DNA of 9,623 nucleotides from Actinomycetota bacterium (GCA_003506065.1 DNXA01000104.1:1-9623), one strand, 5' to 3'. Shown: positions 1 through 5,479, counted from the stretch's first letter. A program made the numbers and translations. Notes: generated by a model from the sequence alone, not told the origin.

Positions 1-1
1 C

Positions 2-112
2 TCCGCGCGCAAGGCAGCGCAGGCAGCCGTACTCCGCGTCGACGCCGTGAGTCCGTCTGCTCGGCCGATCGGGCCTTCTCATGCAATGGTCACGCGCATT
101 CGCACTGTCTAG
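2..112 (+). CDS. Possible 3' tail of a gene entering from the left edge
   Basis: One plus-strand frame is open from the window edge to a TAG at 110-112. It gives about 36 residues rich in Ala, Arg and Val, ending in VTRIRTV. By eye about two thirds of its codons end in G or C, which fits a coding frame in this genome. I do not recognise the sequence and no conserved motif is visible. A second frame is also open across this stretch, so the call is weak. If it is not coding, positions 1-174 hold nothing I can identify. Confidence 0.22.
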   Translation, partial: SARKAAQAAVLRVDAVSPSARPIGPSHAMVTRIRTV

Positions 113-174
113 CGCTGTCTGGCAGCCCTGCTCACTCCGGACGCGCGTTAAGCACAGGGAATGATGAATGCCGT

Positions 175-212
175 ACCAGTCATATGACTGTGTGACCTGT
201 CATATGACTGGT
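175..212. promoter_or_regulatory. Double-palindrome operator candidate upstream of the NTase/HEPN pair
   Basis: Two 14-bp arms, ACCAGTCATATGAC (175-188) and GTCATATGACTGGT (199-212), are perfect reverse complements separated by 10 bp. Each arm also contains its own palindrome: AGTCATATGACT at 178-189 and GTCATATGAC at 199-208. The shared 12-mer GTCATATGACTG therefore recurs as a direct repeat exactly 20 bp apart, about two helical turns. The element ends 11 bp before the ATG at 224 and abuts the likely -10 box. Two same-face dyad sites over a promoter are typical of an autoregulatory operator. The downstream protein carries a predicted winged helix, so it is the obvious candidate binder. Binding is inferred, not shown. 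Confidence 0.7.
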
Positions 213-217
213 AACAT
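212..217 (+). promoter_or_regulatory. Likely -10 box of the NTase/HEPN operon (leaderless)
   Basis: TAACAT fits the actinobacterial TANNNT -10 consensus. It is followed by 6 nt and then the ATG at 224, so transcription would start at or next to the start codon. No good Shine-Dalgarno sequence precedes the ATG, which agrees with a leaderless mRNA. No convincing -35 is visible at the usual spacing. The region where one would lie is occupied by the double palindrome. Confidence 0.45.
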
Positions 218-223
218 CAGGTC

Positions 224-814
224 ATGCAATTCGATGAACCCTTCGGTGGAGTGATCCCGGGACCGCGTGGCGCCGTGCTCGCTGTGCTGATGCGTACGGG
301 CACACCGCTCACTGGGCGTCAAATCCACGGCTTGGTCAGTGACGACCACGGCCTTTGGAGCGTGCAGGAAGCGCTGAAGGCTCTGGCTGAACTGGGTCTG
401 GTGCACACCCAGACCATTGGGCGAGCAGGCCTTCACACCCTCAACGAGCATCACAGCGCGATACCCCCACTGCGCGCACTGCTCGACCCGATCGCGGCCC
501 TGACCGATGCCGTCCATACGGCCACAGGCGATGGTGTTCAGGCCGTGATCCTGTTTGGCTCCATCGCCCGTGGCGAAGCCACAATCGACAGTGACATCGA
601 CCTCGCCGTCATCGCCTCGCGCCAGTGGGGCAGGCGTGCTGAGTTGGAGGATCTCGTCCGCACCCGGCTGGGCAACAACTGCGACATCTTGGTCTTCTCC
701 CCTGCCGAGTTCACTCGGCTCGCCGCCTCAGGGGAGCCGGTGGTCAGTGACATCCTCCGAGATGGCGTGGCGTTGCTCGGCGCCATTCCGCGAGTCAGGC
801 ACGGGGCAGCATGA
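224..814 (+). CDS. Winged-helix/nucleotidyltransferase fusion, probable MNT-type antitoxin
   Basis: A 196-residue protein in two parts. Residues about 15-75 resemble a winged helix-turn-helix (an 'LTGRQIH...SVQEALKALAELGLV' pattern, then a short wing). Residues about 100-190 form a minimal nucleotidyltransferase domain of the polymerase-beta/MNT type. The catalytic motif is visible: G112-S113 in FGSIARGE, S123-D124-I-D126 (DSDIDLAVI), and a third acidic residue D154 in NCDILVF. In type VII systems such as MntA/HepT, the MNT protein adds AMP to the HEPN toxin and neutralises it. The downstream gene here is HEPN-like and overlaps by ATGA, so the same relationship is inferred. The classical MntA is shorter and has no DNA-binding part. 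The fused winged helix and the palindromes just upstream suggest that this protein also represses its own operon. Other roles of wHTH-NTase proteins are possible. Confidence 0.75.
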   Translation: MQFDEPFGGVIPGPRGAVLAVLMRTGTPLTGRQIHGLVSDDHGLWSVQEALKALAELGLVHTQTIGRAGLHTLNEHHSAIPPLRALLDPIAALTDAVHTATGDGVQAVILFGSIARGEATIDSDIDLAVIASRQWGRRAELEDLVRTRLGNNCDILVFSPAEFTRLAASGEPVVSDILRDGVALLGAIPRVRHGAA

Positions 815-1215
815 TGGCGACCGCTGAGCATCGCAACCACGCTAAAAGCTTTCTCAAGAAGTCCGAGGAGTACCTCGCTTCGGCCGAGGACAACCTTGCT
901 GCTGGTCGCCACACGCCAGCAGCTGGCGACGCGATCCACGCCGGCATCAGCGCCAAGGATGCCATCGTCACCGCGCTGACCGGTTCCACGACGAGGGGCA
1001 AAGACCACAACGCGGCTGCAAAGGAACTCGGGGCGACACTGGGCAAGCGCTCGGAAGCCGCAGCAGCAGAGAAAGCACTGCGTGAACTGACGAGCGCGAA
1101 GAGCAGTGTCGAGTACGGCTCCGCCCTCATCAGCAACGCTAAGGCCGAGCCTCTTGTCCGCCGAGCCCGGATGCTTGTGGAACTCGCGGTACGCATCGTT
1201 CGCCTCAGAGGCTGA
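811..1215 (+). CDS. HEPN-domain protein, probable partner/toxin of the upstream NTase
   Basis: A 134-residue, almost wholly helical protein. It has the HEPN pattern: an N-terminal helix (HAKSFLKKSEEYLASAEDNL), a second helix with AGDAIHAGISAKDAI (38-52), a DHNAAAKEL stretch (65-73), and a final helix pair with VEYGSALISNAK. HEPN RNases use an R-X4-6-H motif. The equivalent position here reads K97-SSVE-Y102, so both the Arg and His are replaced. This may be a catalytically altered HEPN, a substrate-binding partner for the NTase, or a family in which Tyr is normal. The start overlaps the NTase stop by ATGA, and a second ATG at 814 is better spaced (7 nt) from the GGGG at 803-806. Translational coupling is likely. 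The pairing with an NTase strongly supports the family; toxicity is inferred. Confidence 0.7.
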   Translation: MMATAEHRNHAKSFLKKSEEYLASAEDNLAAGRHTPAAGDAIHAGISAKDAIVTALTGSTTRGKDHNAAAKELGATLGKRSEAAAAEKALRELTSAKSSVEYGSALISNAKAEPLVRRARMLVELAVRIVRLRG

Positions 1216-1246
1216 ACCCGTTCAGCGGTGCCCGTCTGGGCGCTGA
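1211..1246. terminator. Two overlapping hairpins between convergent TA modules
   Basis: GCTGAA (1211-1216) pairs perfectly with TTCAGC (1221-1226) over a 4-nt loop. The same right arm can instead form TCAGCG (1222-1227) with CGCTGA (1241-1246), extended by CCC/GGG around a GTCT loop, with a 3-nt bulge GTG. The two folds cannot coexist. They lie at the end of the HEPN gene and just beyond the stop of the converging mazF-like gene. There is no U-run on either strand, so function as a bidirectional terminator is only plausible. Confidence 0.35.
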
Positions 1247-1250
1247 TCGA

Positions 1251-1592
1251 CTAGAGATCGAGAACGTGTCGTAGACCGCGATCGATCTCATGCAGCAGCG
1301 CCAGTGGTGCTTGGCCTGCTTGTTCGGACAAATCTGCCTTGTTGAGAGTGACCACGGCGGTGACGTTGACCACCGAGTCCCTCGGCAGCCCGGTGGCAGC
1401 AGCGGGCAAGAACACGTTGCCAGGCATTGCTGCCAAGTCCGTGTTGGAGGTGATAACCGCAGCCAGCACGGTCGACAAACGGCTCGCGTTGTACGTGTCT
1501 GCCGAGATGACCAGTACCGGACGAAGCTTGGCCGGTCGTGATCCCGCCGGAGCTCCTAGATCCGTCCAGTAGATGCCACCTCGCTCGATCAC
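1251..1592 (-). CDS. mazF: MazF/PemK-family endoribonuclease toxin
   Basis: A 113-residue protein with the family landmarks in order: GGIYWTDLGAPAGS near the start, R24 in LRPVLVISAD (24-32), T48-S49-N50-T51 in AAVITSNTD, NVFLPAAATGLPRDSVVNV (59-77), and the C-terminal TLNKADL. The family's catalytic Arg (R24) and Ser/Thr (T48/S49) positions are kept, so an active sequence-specific mRNA interferase is expected. The length is normal for the family. The start is GTG at 1592, overlapping the antitoxin's TGA as GTGA, so toxin translation is probably coupled to antitoxin translation. No strong ribosome binding site precedes it. It converges on the HEPN gene with a 35-bp gap. The cleavage sequence cannot be read from the protein. 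Confidence 0.9.
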   Translation of the reverse strand: MIERGGIYWTDLGAPAGSRPAKLRPVLVISADTYNASRLSTVLAAVITSNTDLAAMPGNVFLPAAATGLPRDSVVNVTAVVTLNKADLSEQAGQAPLALLHEIDRGLRHVLDL

Positions 1593-1837
1593 CAGTCGCC
1601 CGAAGCGTCAGCCACAAGCCGATGCCCCACAGCGACCGCATCGGCCGCGGAGTCGTCCTGCTCGGCCTGTGCGCCTAAGGCCTGATCGATCTGCCGGGTG
1701 ACTGACTCGGCATCGAGCTCGTCCAGATAGCGCACTGCAGCTCGAGAGAAGAACTCTGATCGGCTCATCCCAAGTTCGTGTGCACGACGCGTGGCCTTCT
1801 CAAAAGTCTCATCAGGTACGGAGATCGCAGTCTTCAC
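1589..1837 (-). CDS. Ribbon-helix-helix antitoxin of the MazF-like toxin
   Basis: An 82-residue protein. Residues about 1-45 are a ribbon-helix-helix: the beta strand KTAISVPDE, helix ETFEKATRRAHELG, then MSRSEFFSRAAVRYLDEL. The acidic C-terminal tail (DALGAQAEQDDSAADA-type composition) is the usual toxin-wrapping segment. The frame stays open upstream to an ATG at 1948, but that extension runs across the neighbouring gene's 3' end and looks noncoding. I therefore start at GTG 1837, where the RHH strand begins and a TATACT box lies 7 nt upstream. It probably neutralises the following toxin and represses its own promoter as a dimer. RHH antitoxins paired with MazF-family toxins are common in actinobacteria. 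Confidence 0.82.
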   Translation of the reverse strand: MKTAISVPDETFEKATRRAHELGMSRSEFFSRAAVRYLDELDAESVTRQIDQALGAQAEQDDSAADAVAVGHRLVADASGDW

Positions 1838-1844
1838 AGCAAGA

Positions 1845-1865
1845 AGTATAACCAGGTATAACCAA
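1845..1865 (-). promoter_or_regulatory. Promoter and tandem-repeat operator of the RHH/MazF operon
   Basis: On the plus strand GTATAACCA occurs at 1846-1854 and again at 1856-1864, a 10-bp period, one helical turn. Read on the minus strand, the promoter-proximal copy gives TATACT at 1850-1845, a near-perfect -10 box. It is 7 nt before the GTG start, which implies a leaderless transcript. RHH dimers bind short repeats spaced about 10 bp apart, so this is a natural autoregulatory site that blocks the -10 region. No clear -35 is present. Confidence 0.6.
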
Positions 1866-1878
1866 CCTGCACCACAAC

Positions 1879-2400
1879 TCAGCCGGTGCGCGAGTAGCGC
1901 CGATTCACCATGCCGCTGGGGAACTGCTGCACATCGTCGAGCTTCCACTTTGAGGATGACTCGATCGGATTGAACAAGGGCCGTCCATTGCCAAGCAGCA
2001 CAGGTGCCGTCGTCAGCAGCATGTCATCAATCAGCCCCGCTGCCAGAAAACTGCTGATCAGATTGCCGCCGTCGACATAGACATGCCCGAGACCTCGCTC
2101 GTTCCAATGCGCGAGTGCTTCGGCAGGTGTCCATTGCACAAACTCAACGCCTGGTCTTGGCTGCGGCGGTCGGCTGGTGAAGACGTAGACCTGACGATCT
2201 TCGAACGGCAGCGGATCGATGCCAGCAATGAAGTCATAAGTGCCTCGACCCATCGCGAGAGCATCCACGTCAGCAATGAAGGAGTGATAGCCGTAGTCCT
2301 CTCCCTCAACTACGGCTTCATCCAGAAAGTCGAGCTTGTCATCGATGGTGGCGATGTAGCCATCAAGACTCGAAGCGATGAAGACTGAGAGTCTGGTCAT
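1879..2400 (-). CDS. RibD-C/dihydrofolate-reductase-like protein
   Basis: A 173-residue protein of the RibD C-terminal (bacterial bifunctional deaminase-reductase) family, with a DHFR-like fold. Signatures are SVFIASSLDGYIA (5-17), the ALAMGRGTYDFI strand-helix (48-58), YVFTSR (72-77), and the nucleotide-binding stretch VYVDGGNLISSFLAAGLID (107-125) followed by LLTTAPVLLGNGRPLF. NADPH binding is expected from the family. The substrate is unknown, and it is not a proven DHFR or RibD. The frame continues upstream to 2661, but that part overlaps trpD. The ATG at 2400 begins the family's normal N-terminus and has AGGAG 7 nt upstream. It follows trpD with a 10-bp gap, so it is probably co-transcribed. 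No clear terminator separates it from the antitoxin promoter. Confidence 0.85.
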   Translation of the reverse strand: MTRLSVFIASSLDGYIATIDDKLDFLDEAVVEGEDYGYHSFIADVDALAMGRGTYDFIAGIDPLPFEDRQVYVFTSRPPQPRPGVEFVQWTPAEALAHWNERGLGHVYVDGGNLISSFLAAGLIDDMLLTTAPVLLGNGRPLFNPIESSSKWKLDDVQQFPSGMVNRRYSRTG

Positions 2401-2407
2401 GTGCTGG

Positions 2408-2412
2408 CTCCT
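2408..2412 (-). promoter_or_regulatory. Ribosome binding site that fixes the start of the RibD-C-like gene
   Basis: Read on the minus strand, AGGAG lies 7 nt before the ATG at 2400. It shares bases with the TAG stop codon of trpD (AAATAGGAGCC). This supports the 2400 start over the longer open frame and suggests translational coupling between the two genes. Confidence 0.7.
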
Positions 2413-3499
2413 ATTTCGGGTTCTCCGCAAATGCTCGAGTGAAGTCAATCCAGCGACTGAGCACCCGGCCTGCGCCGCCTGACGCCAAAATAGATCTGGC
2501 ATCTGACATTTTTGACAAGATCCGCTCTTCCAGCGACACAGTGGATCTCTCCTGCGACAGGGCTCCGTAGGCAACCAGTGCTGCTGCGGCATTGACCGCC
2601 ACGACGTCACTGATCGCTGCCACTCGCTCGGCGTCATGTCCGGCCACTGACTCAAGCCCAATCACCTGGCGCAGGAGTCCGGCATTGCGAACTCGATCAC
2701 CACCGACGAGCAGCAGGGGCTCAACATGCTCCACCCCTAGCGCGCGAGGATCAAGCGTGACGACCTCGACCGAGTCTCCTGTGACATCCCAGACTGTGGA
2801 GGTCGCAGTGGTCGAGATCTCATCCAGACCATCGTCGCCGCGGACAACCAGCGCGCGAACTCCACGGTGCTTCAGCACTTCTGCAATCACCGGGGCACGC
2901 CGCTCATCGGCAACCCCGAGCAGCATCGCGGCTGCACCGGCCGGGTTCGATAGTGGCCCAAGAATATTGAAGACGGTGGGCACTCCAAGCTCGCGGCGAA
3001 CCGGGCCTACATGGCGCATCGCGGGATGGTGACGAGGAGCGAAGGCGAAACCGATCCCCACTTCGTCAACGCATTGACGTACCTGCTCAGGGGACAGTTC
3101 GATCACGACGCCGAGCTCTTCCAACACATCCGCTGTGCCGGTCTGGGAGGAGGCGGCCCTATTGCCGTGCTTGGCAACCGGAACTCCGCACGCCGCCACG
3201 ACAAGAGCGGTCATGGTCGAGATGTTGACCGTATTGGCCTGATCCCCACCGGTTCCAACGATGTCGATCGCCGGGAGCGCGGTGACGAAGGTGTTGGCAT
3301 GCAGAGCCATGGTGGCAACCAGGCTCTCGACCTCGGCAGCTGATTCGCCCTTGGAGCGCAGCGCTACAACGAAGCCAGCAATCTGCGCATCGCTTGCCTC
3401 GCCCGCCAGCATTTGCTGCATGGCCCATGAACTCTGATCAGTTGAGAGATCCGTACGAGAGATCAGTGTGCGCAGTACCTGAGGCCAGGTGTTCTCCAC
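2411..3499 (-). CDS. trpD: Anthranilate phosphoribosyltransferase
   Basis: A 362-residue cytosolic enzyme. It transfers phosphoribose from PRPP to anthranilate, the second committed step of tryptophan synthesis. The fold's motifs are all present: an N-terminal helical part (about 1-75, with AGEASDAQIAGFVVALRSKGE), the PRPP loop GTGGD (82-86), NIST (92-95), KHGNRAASSQTGTADVLEELG (110-130), FAPRHHPAMRHVGPVRRELG with the anthranilate-contacting Arg, FNILGPLSNP (178-186), and metal-binding D226-E227 in DGLDEIS. No catalytic position appears lost, and length is slightly over the usual 340-350. The start is GTG at 3499, matching the usual N-terminus, 6 bp after the receiver gene; the ribosome site is weak, so coupling to that gene is likely. 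No other trp gene is in the window. A trpD standing alone and divergent from ctaE is also seen in mycobacteria. Confidence 0.96.
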   Translation of the reverse strand: MENTWPQVLRTLISRTDLSTDQSSWAMQQMLAGEASDAQIAGFVVALRSKGESAAEVESLVATMALHANTFVTALPAIDIVGTGGDQANTVNISTMTALVVAACGVPVAKHGNRAASSQTGTADVLEELGVVIELSPEQVRQCVDEVGIGFAFAPRHHPAMRHVGPVRRELGVPTVFNILGPLSNPAGAAAMLLGVADERRAPVIAEVLKHRGVRALVVRGDDGLDEISTTATSTVWDVTGDSVEVVTLDPRALGVEHVEPLLLVGGDRVRNAGLLRQVIGLESVAGHDAERVAAISDVVAVNAAAALVAYGALSQERSTVSLEERILSKMSDARSILASGGAGRVLSRWIDFTRAFAENPK

Positions 3500-3505
3500 C
3501 GCGAA

Positions 3506-3925
3506 TCAGCTTGCTCGGGCAGCAACCCGGCGCTGAAGCTGCTCGCCAACCCGCACCGCCAGATCAATGGCATTGATGGGATGAGCCGCCACTGCGTCAG
3601 CGCGTGACCACGTCGCCAACCAGGCGTCCTGCTGGCGCGCGATCAGCACCAGAATCGGCGGGCACTGGTAGATCTCATCCTTGAGCTGGCGCGCCATTCC
3701 CATACCACCGGCCGGCACCGCCTCACCGTCGAGGATGAAAAGGTCGATTCCGCCGGCGTCGGCAGCTGCCACAAGTGCTGGCTCGGTGGCCACCTCGAGG
3801 TAGGTCACTTCGGGCAATCCGGGCACGGGAGCCTTGCCCAGCGCGAGCAGCACATCGCTTCGAACCGTGCGGTCATCGCTATAGACGAGCACCCGAAGCG
3901 GGGCTGCAGATGAGGCTGAAGTCAC
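3506..3925 (-). CDS. Degenerate receiver-domain (CheY-like) protein
   Basis: A 139-residue single-domain protein with the alternating strand-helix pattern of a response-regulator receiver: LRVLVYSDD (10-18), DLFILDGEAVP (61-71), PPILVLIAR (89-97) and ADAVAAHPINAIDLAVRV (109-126). The acidic pair D17-D18 and the putative phosphoacceptor D66 are kept. The switch Thr/Ser position is A96, and the invariant Lys before Pro is H115 (HP instead of KP). It is therefore probably a pseudo-receiver that may bind partners without normal phosphorylation switching. No DNA-binding or output domain follows. It starts with GTG at 3925, lies 6 bp upstream of trpD, and faces away from ctaE. The role is unknown. 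Position alone suggests a link to trpD or the respiratory operon. Confidence 0.7.
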   Translation of the reverse strand: MTSASSAAPLRVLVYSDDRTVRSDVLLALGKAPVPGLPEVTYLEVATEPALVAAADAGGIDLFILDGEAVPAGGMGMARQLKDEIYQCPPILVLIARQQDAWLATWSRADAVAAHPINAIDLAVRVGEQLQRRVAARAS

Positions 3926-3931
3926 AGGCGC

Positions 3932-3953
3932 ACTGTAGTCCGCAAGCGACTAC
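3932..3953 (-). promoter_or_regulatory. Leaderless promoter of the receiver-trpD operon, with an inverted repeat
   Basis: Read on the minus strand, TACAGT (3937-3932) matches TANNNT and is followed by 6 nt and the GTG start at 3925. An inverted repeat, GTAGTC (3935-3940) and GACTAC (3948-3953) around a 7-nt centre, overlaps the -10 box and the spacer. It could be an operator. No good -35 hexamer is visible, and no Shine-Dalgarno sequence precedes the GTG. Confidence 0.45.
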
Positions 3954-4042
3954 GGAACACGTCAGGGCTGTCCTGAAAAATGTGACGAATCCCTAAGGGG
4001 GGTCAGGGCGCATAACGCGCGCGCATCTGCCAGACTCCCCCC
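3954..4042 (+). promoter_or_regulatory. ctaE: Upstream region of the ctaE-qcrCAB operon
   Basis: This 89-bp stretch must hold the promoter of the respiratory operon unless it starts within ctaE. I see an 8-bp direct repeat GTCAGGGC (3961-3968 and 4002-4009) and a run of six C directly before the GTG start. CAGACT (4031-4036) lies 6 nt before the start and differs from TANNNT at the first base. Neither a confident -35/-10 pair nor a Shine-Dalgarno sequence is visible, so a leaderless transcript is possible but unproven. Confidence 0.35.
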
Positions 4043-4648
4043 GTGGCAACAGCGACTTCCGTCCCCCCTGCATACGAGCACGCCCCGGCGACCCGCCCCA
4101 ACATGGTTGCCATCGGCACCATCGTGTGGCTGTCGAGCGAACTCATGTTCTTCGCTGCACTCTTCGCGATGTACTTCACCCTGCGGGCGGTGAATCCTGA
4201 GCTCTGGGCGAATGAGACGACACTCCTGAACATTCCCTTCGCCAGCCTGAACACCACTGTGCTGGTGCTGTCATCTGTGACCTGCCAGCTCGGTGTGTTC
4301 GCGGCGGAACGCGGTGACGTCAGGAATCTGCGCCGCTGGTTCATCGTCACCTTCCTCATGGGCTCTTTCTTCGTCGCAGGCCAGATCACGGAGTACACCG
4401 AACTGGTACGCGAAGGCCTGACCCTGTCGGCCAACGCCTATGGCAGCGCCTTCTATCTCACGACCGGATTCCACGGCCTGCACGTCGCCGGTGGCCTTGT
4501 CGCGTTCCTCTTCGTTCTTGCCACGACGTATGCCGCAAAGCGATTCACGCACGATCAGGCAACTCGCGCAGTCGTCGTCTCCTACTACTGGCACTTCGTC
4601 GACGTTGTCTGGATCGCCCTGTTCTTCATGATCTACATCCTCAAGTAG
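4043..4648 (+). CDS. ctaE: Cytochrome c oxidase subunit III (aa3 type)
   Basis: A 201-residue integral membrane protein with five predicted helices (about 22-48, 66-86, 99-117, 134-162, 178-199), the short actinobacterial form of subunit III. Family motifs are [15 protein letters not shown] (31-45) with E33 in the first helix, [18 protein letters not shown] (135-152) with H144 and H147, and [15 protein letters not shown] (180-194). It stabilises the catalytic subunit I of the haem-copper oxidase and does not itself bind redox cofactors. GTG at 4043 is preferred over the internal ATG for M21 because homologues carry a similar Thr/Ala/Pro-rich lead before RPNMV. It is the first gene of the operon, 45 bp before qcrC. 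Subunits I, II and IV are absent here and must be encoded elsewhere. Confidence 0.95.
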   Translation: MATATSVPPAYEHAPATRPNMVAIGTIVWLSSELMFFAALFAMYFTLRAVNPELWANETTLLNIPFASLNTTVLVLSSVTCQLGVFAAERGDVRNLRRWFIVTFLMGSFFVAGQITEYTELVREGLTLSANAYGSAFYLTTGFHGLHVAGGLVAFLFVLATTYAAKRFTHDQATRAVVVSYYWHFVDVVWIALFFMIYILK

Positions 4649-4693
4649 TTCCTCTTTGACCCTCAAGTCCTCGAACAAGGAAGGTCCGAACGA

Positions 4694-5479
4694 GTGAAGT
4701 TCCTGGCCGCACGGCGGCGCAATCCACTTGTTGCAATTGGCCTATTGCTCTTCGCGTTGATCGCGGTGGGTGGCGGCTACGCAGCAATTGCCAATGTGCA
4801 GCCTGCTCAAGCATCGGTTGGCTCCCAGACTCAGGTCGAGGAGGGCAAGCGCCTGTATCTCGCTGGCTGCTCCTCCTGCCACGGCATGGAGGCTCAAGGC
4901 ACTGAAACTGGGCCAACGCTCATCGGTGTCGGCGCAGCCGCAGTGAACTTCCAGGTCGCAACAGGCCGCATGCCTCTTGCTGCCCCAGGGGCACAAGCCG
5001 TTCCCAAGGATCCGACCTACACCGAGGAGCAGATCGCAGCCCTCGCGGCATACGTCGCCTCCTTGGCCCCAGGCCCGGCCATCCCAACGGCTGAGGATCT
5101 TGACTTCTCTGACGCTGATGTCGCCCAAGGCGGAGTGCTGTTTCGCACCAACTGCGCGCAGTGCCACCAGGCCGCCGGACAAGGTGGGGCACTCACACAG
5201 GGCAAGTACGCACCCAACCTGATGGGCTCCACTCCTCAGCAGATCTGGGAAGCCATGGCTACCGGCCCACAGAGCATGCCGGTGTTCAGCACCGCAACGC
5301 TTCCCGCTGGCGACAAGCAGGCGATCATGGCCTACATCACCAATCTTCAGACTGCTTCAAGCCCGGGAGGCCTGGATCTTGGCCGACTTGGCCCGGTGAC
5401 TGAAGGACTCTTCTTGTTCACAGCCGTGTTCGCGGCACTCATTGCTGCAGCCATATGGATCGGAATGAAGGCGCGATGA
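4694..5479 (+). CDS. qcrC: Diheme cytochrome c subunit of the bcc complex
   Basis: A 261-residue membrane-anchored protein. Its N-terminal hydrophobic segment (about 11-33) is a signal/anchor, two cytochrome c domains follow outside the membrane, and a second helix (about 237-257) ends in a short basic tail. Haem sites are C59-S-S-C62-H63 and C154-A-Q-C157-H158. M93 (GRMPL) and M195 (SMPVF) are the likely sixth ligands. In actinobacteria this diheme subunit passes electrons from the Rieske centre directly to the aa3 oxidase, replacing a soluble cytochrome c. GTG at 4694 is preceded by AAGGAAGG (4677-4684) at 9-nt spacing. Haem attachment would need a cytochrome c maturation system encoded elsewhere. 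The 3' end overlaps qcrA by ATGA. Confidence 0.96.
   Translation: MKFLAARRRNPLVAIGLLLFALIAVGGGYAAIANVQPAQASVGSQTQVEEGKRLYLAGCSSCHGMEAQGTETGPTLIGVGAAAVNFQVATGRMPLAAPGAQAVPKDPTYTEEQIAALAAYVASLAPGPAIPTAEDLDFSDADVAQGGVLFRTNCAQCHQAAGQGGALTQGKYAPNLMGSTPQQIWEAMATGPQSMPVFSTATLPAGDKQAIMAYITNLQTASSPGGLDLGRLGPVTEGLFLFTAVFAALIAAAIWIGMKAR

Noticed and set aside
114..126. Small hairpin GCTG...CAGC after the left-edge frame as a terminator
   Set aside because: It has only a 4-bp stem and no T-run, so it is expected by chance in this composition.
1838..1948. N-terminal extension of the RHH antitoxin to an ATG at 1948
   Set aside because: It overlaps the 3' end of the RibD-C-like gene, its residues match no part of the RHH fold, and it would cover the TATACT box and tandem repeat.
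2401..2661. N-terminal extension of the RibD-C-like protein
   Set aside because: It lies antiphase within trpD, has no family similarity, and a good ribosome site supports ATG 2400.
3981..3996. TGTGAC... sequence as a CRP/GlxR-type site before ctaE
   Set aside because: Only the left half resembles TGTGA; the matching TCACA half is missing.
5455..5475. Alternative ATG start of qcrA at 5455
   Set aside because: There is no Shine-Dalgarno sequence before it. ATG 5476 has GAAGG and the ATGA overlap seen at the next junction.
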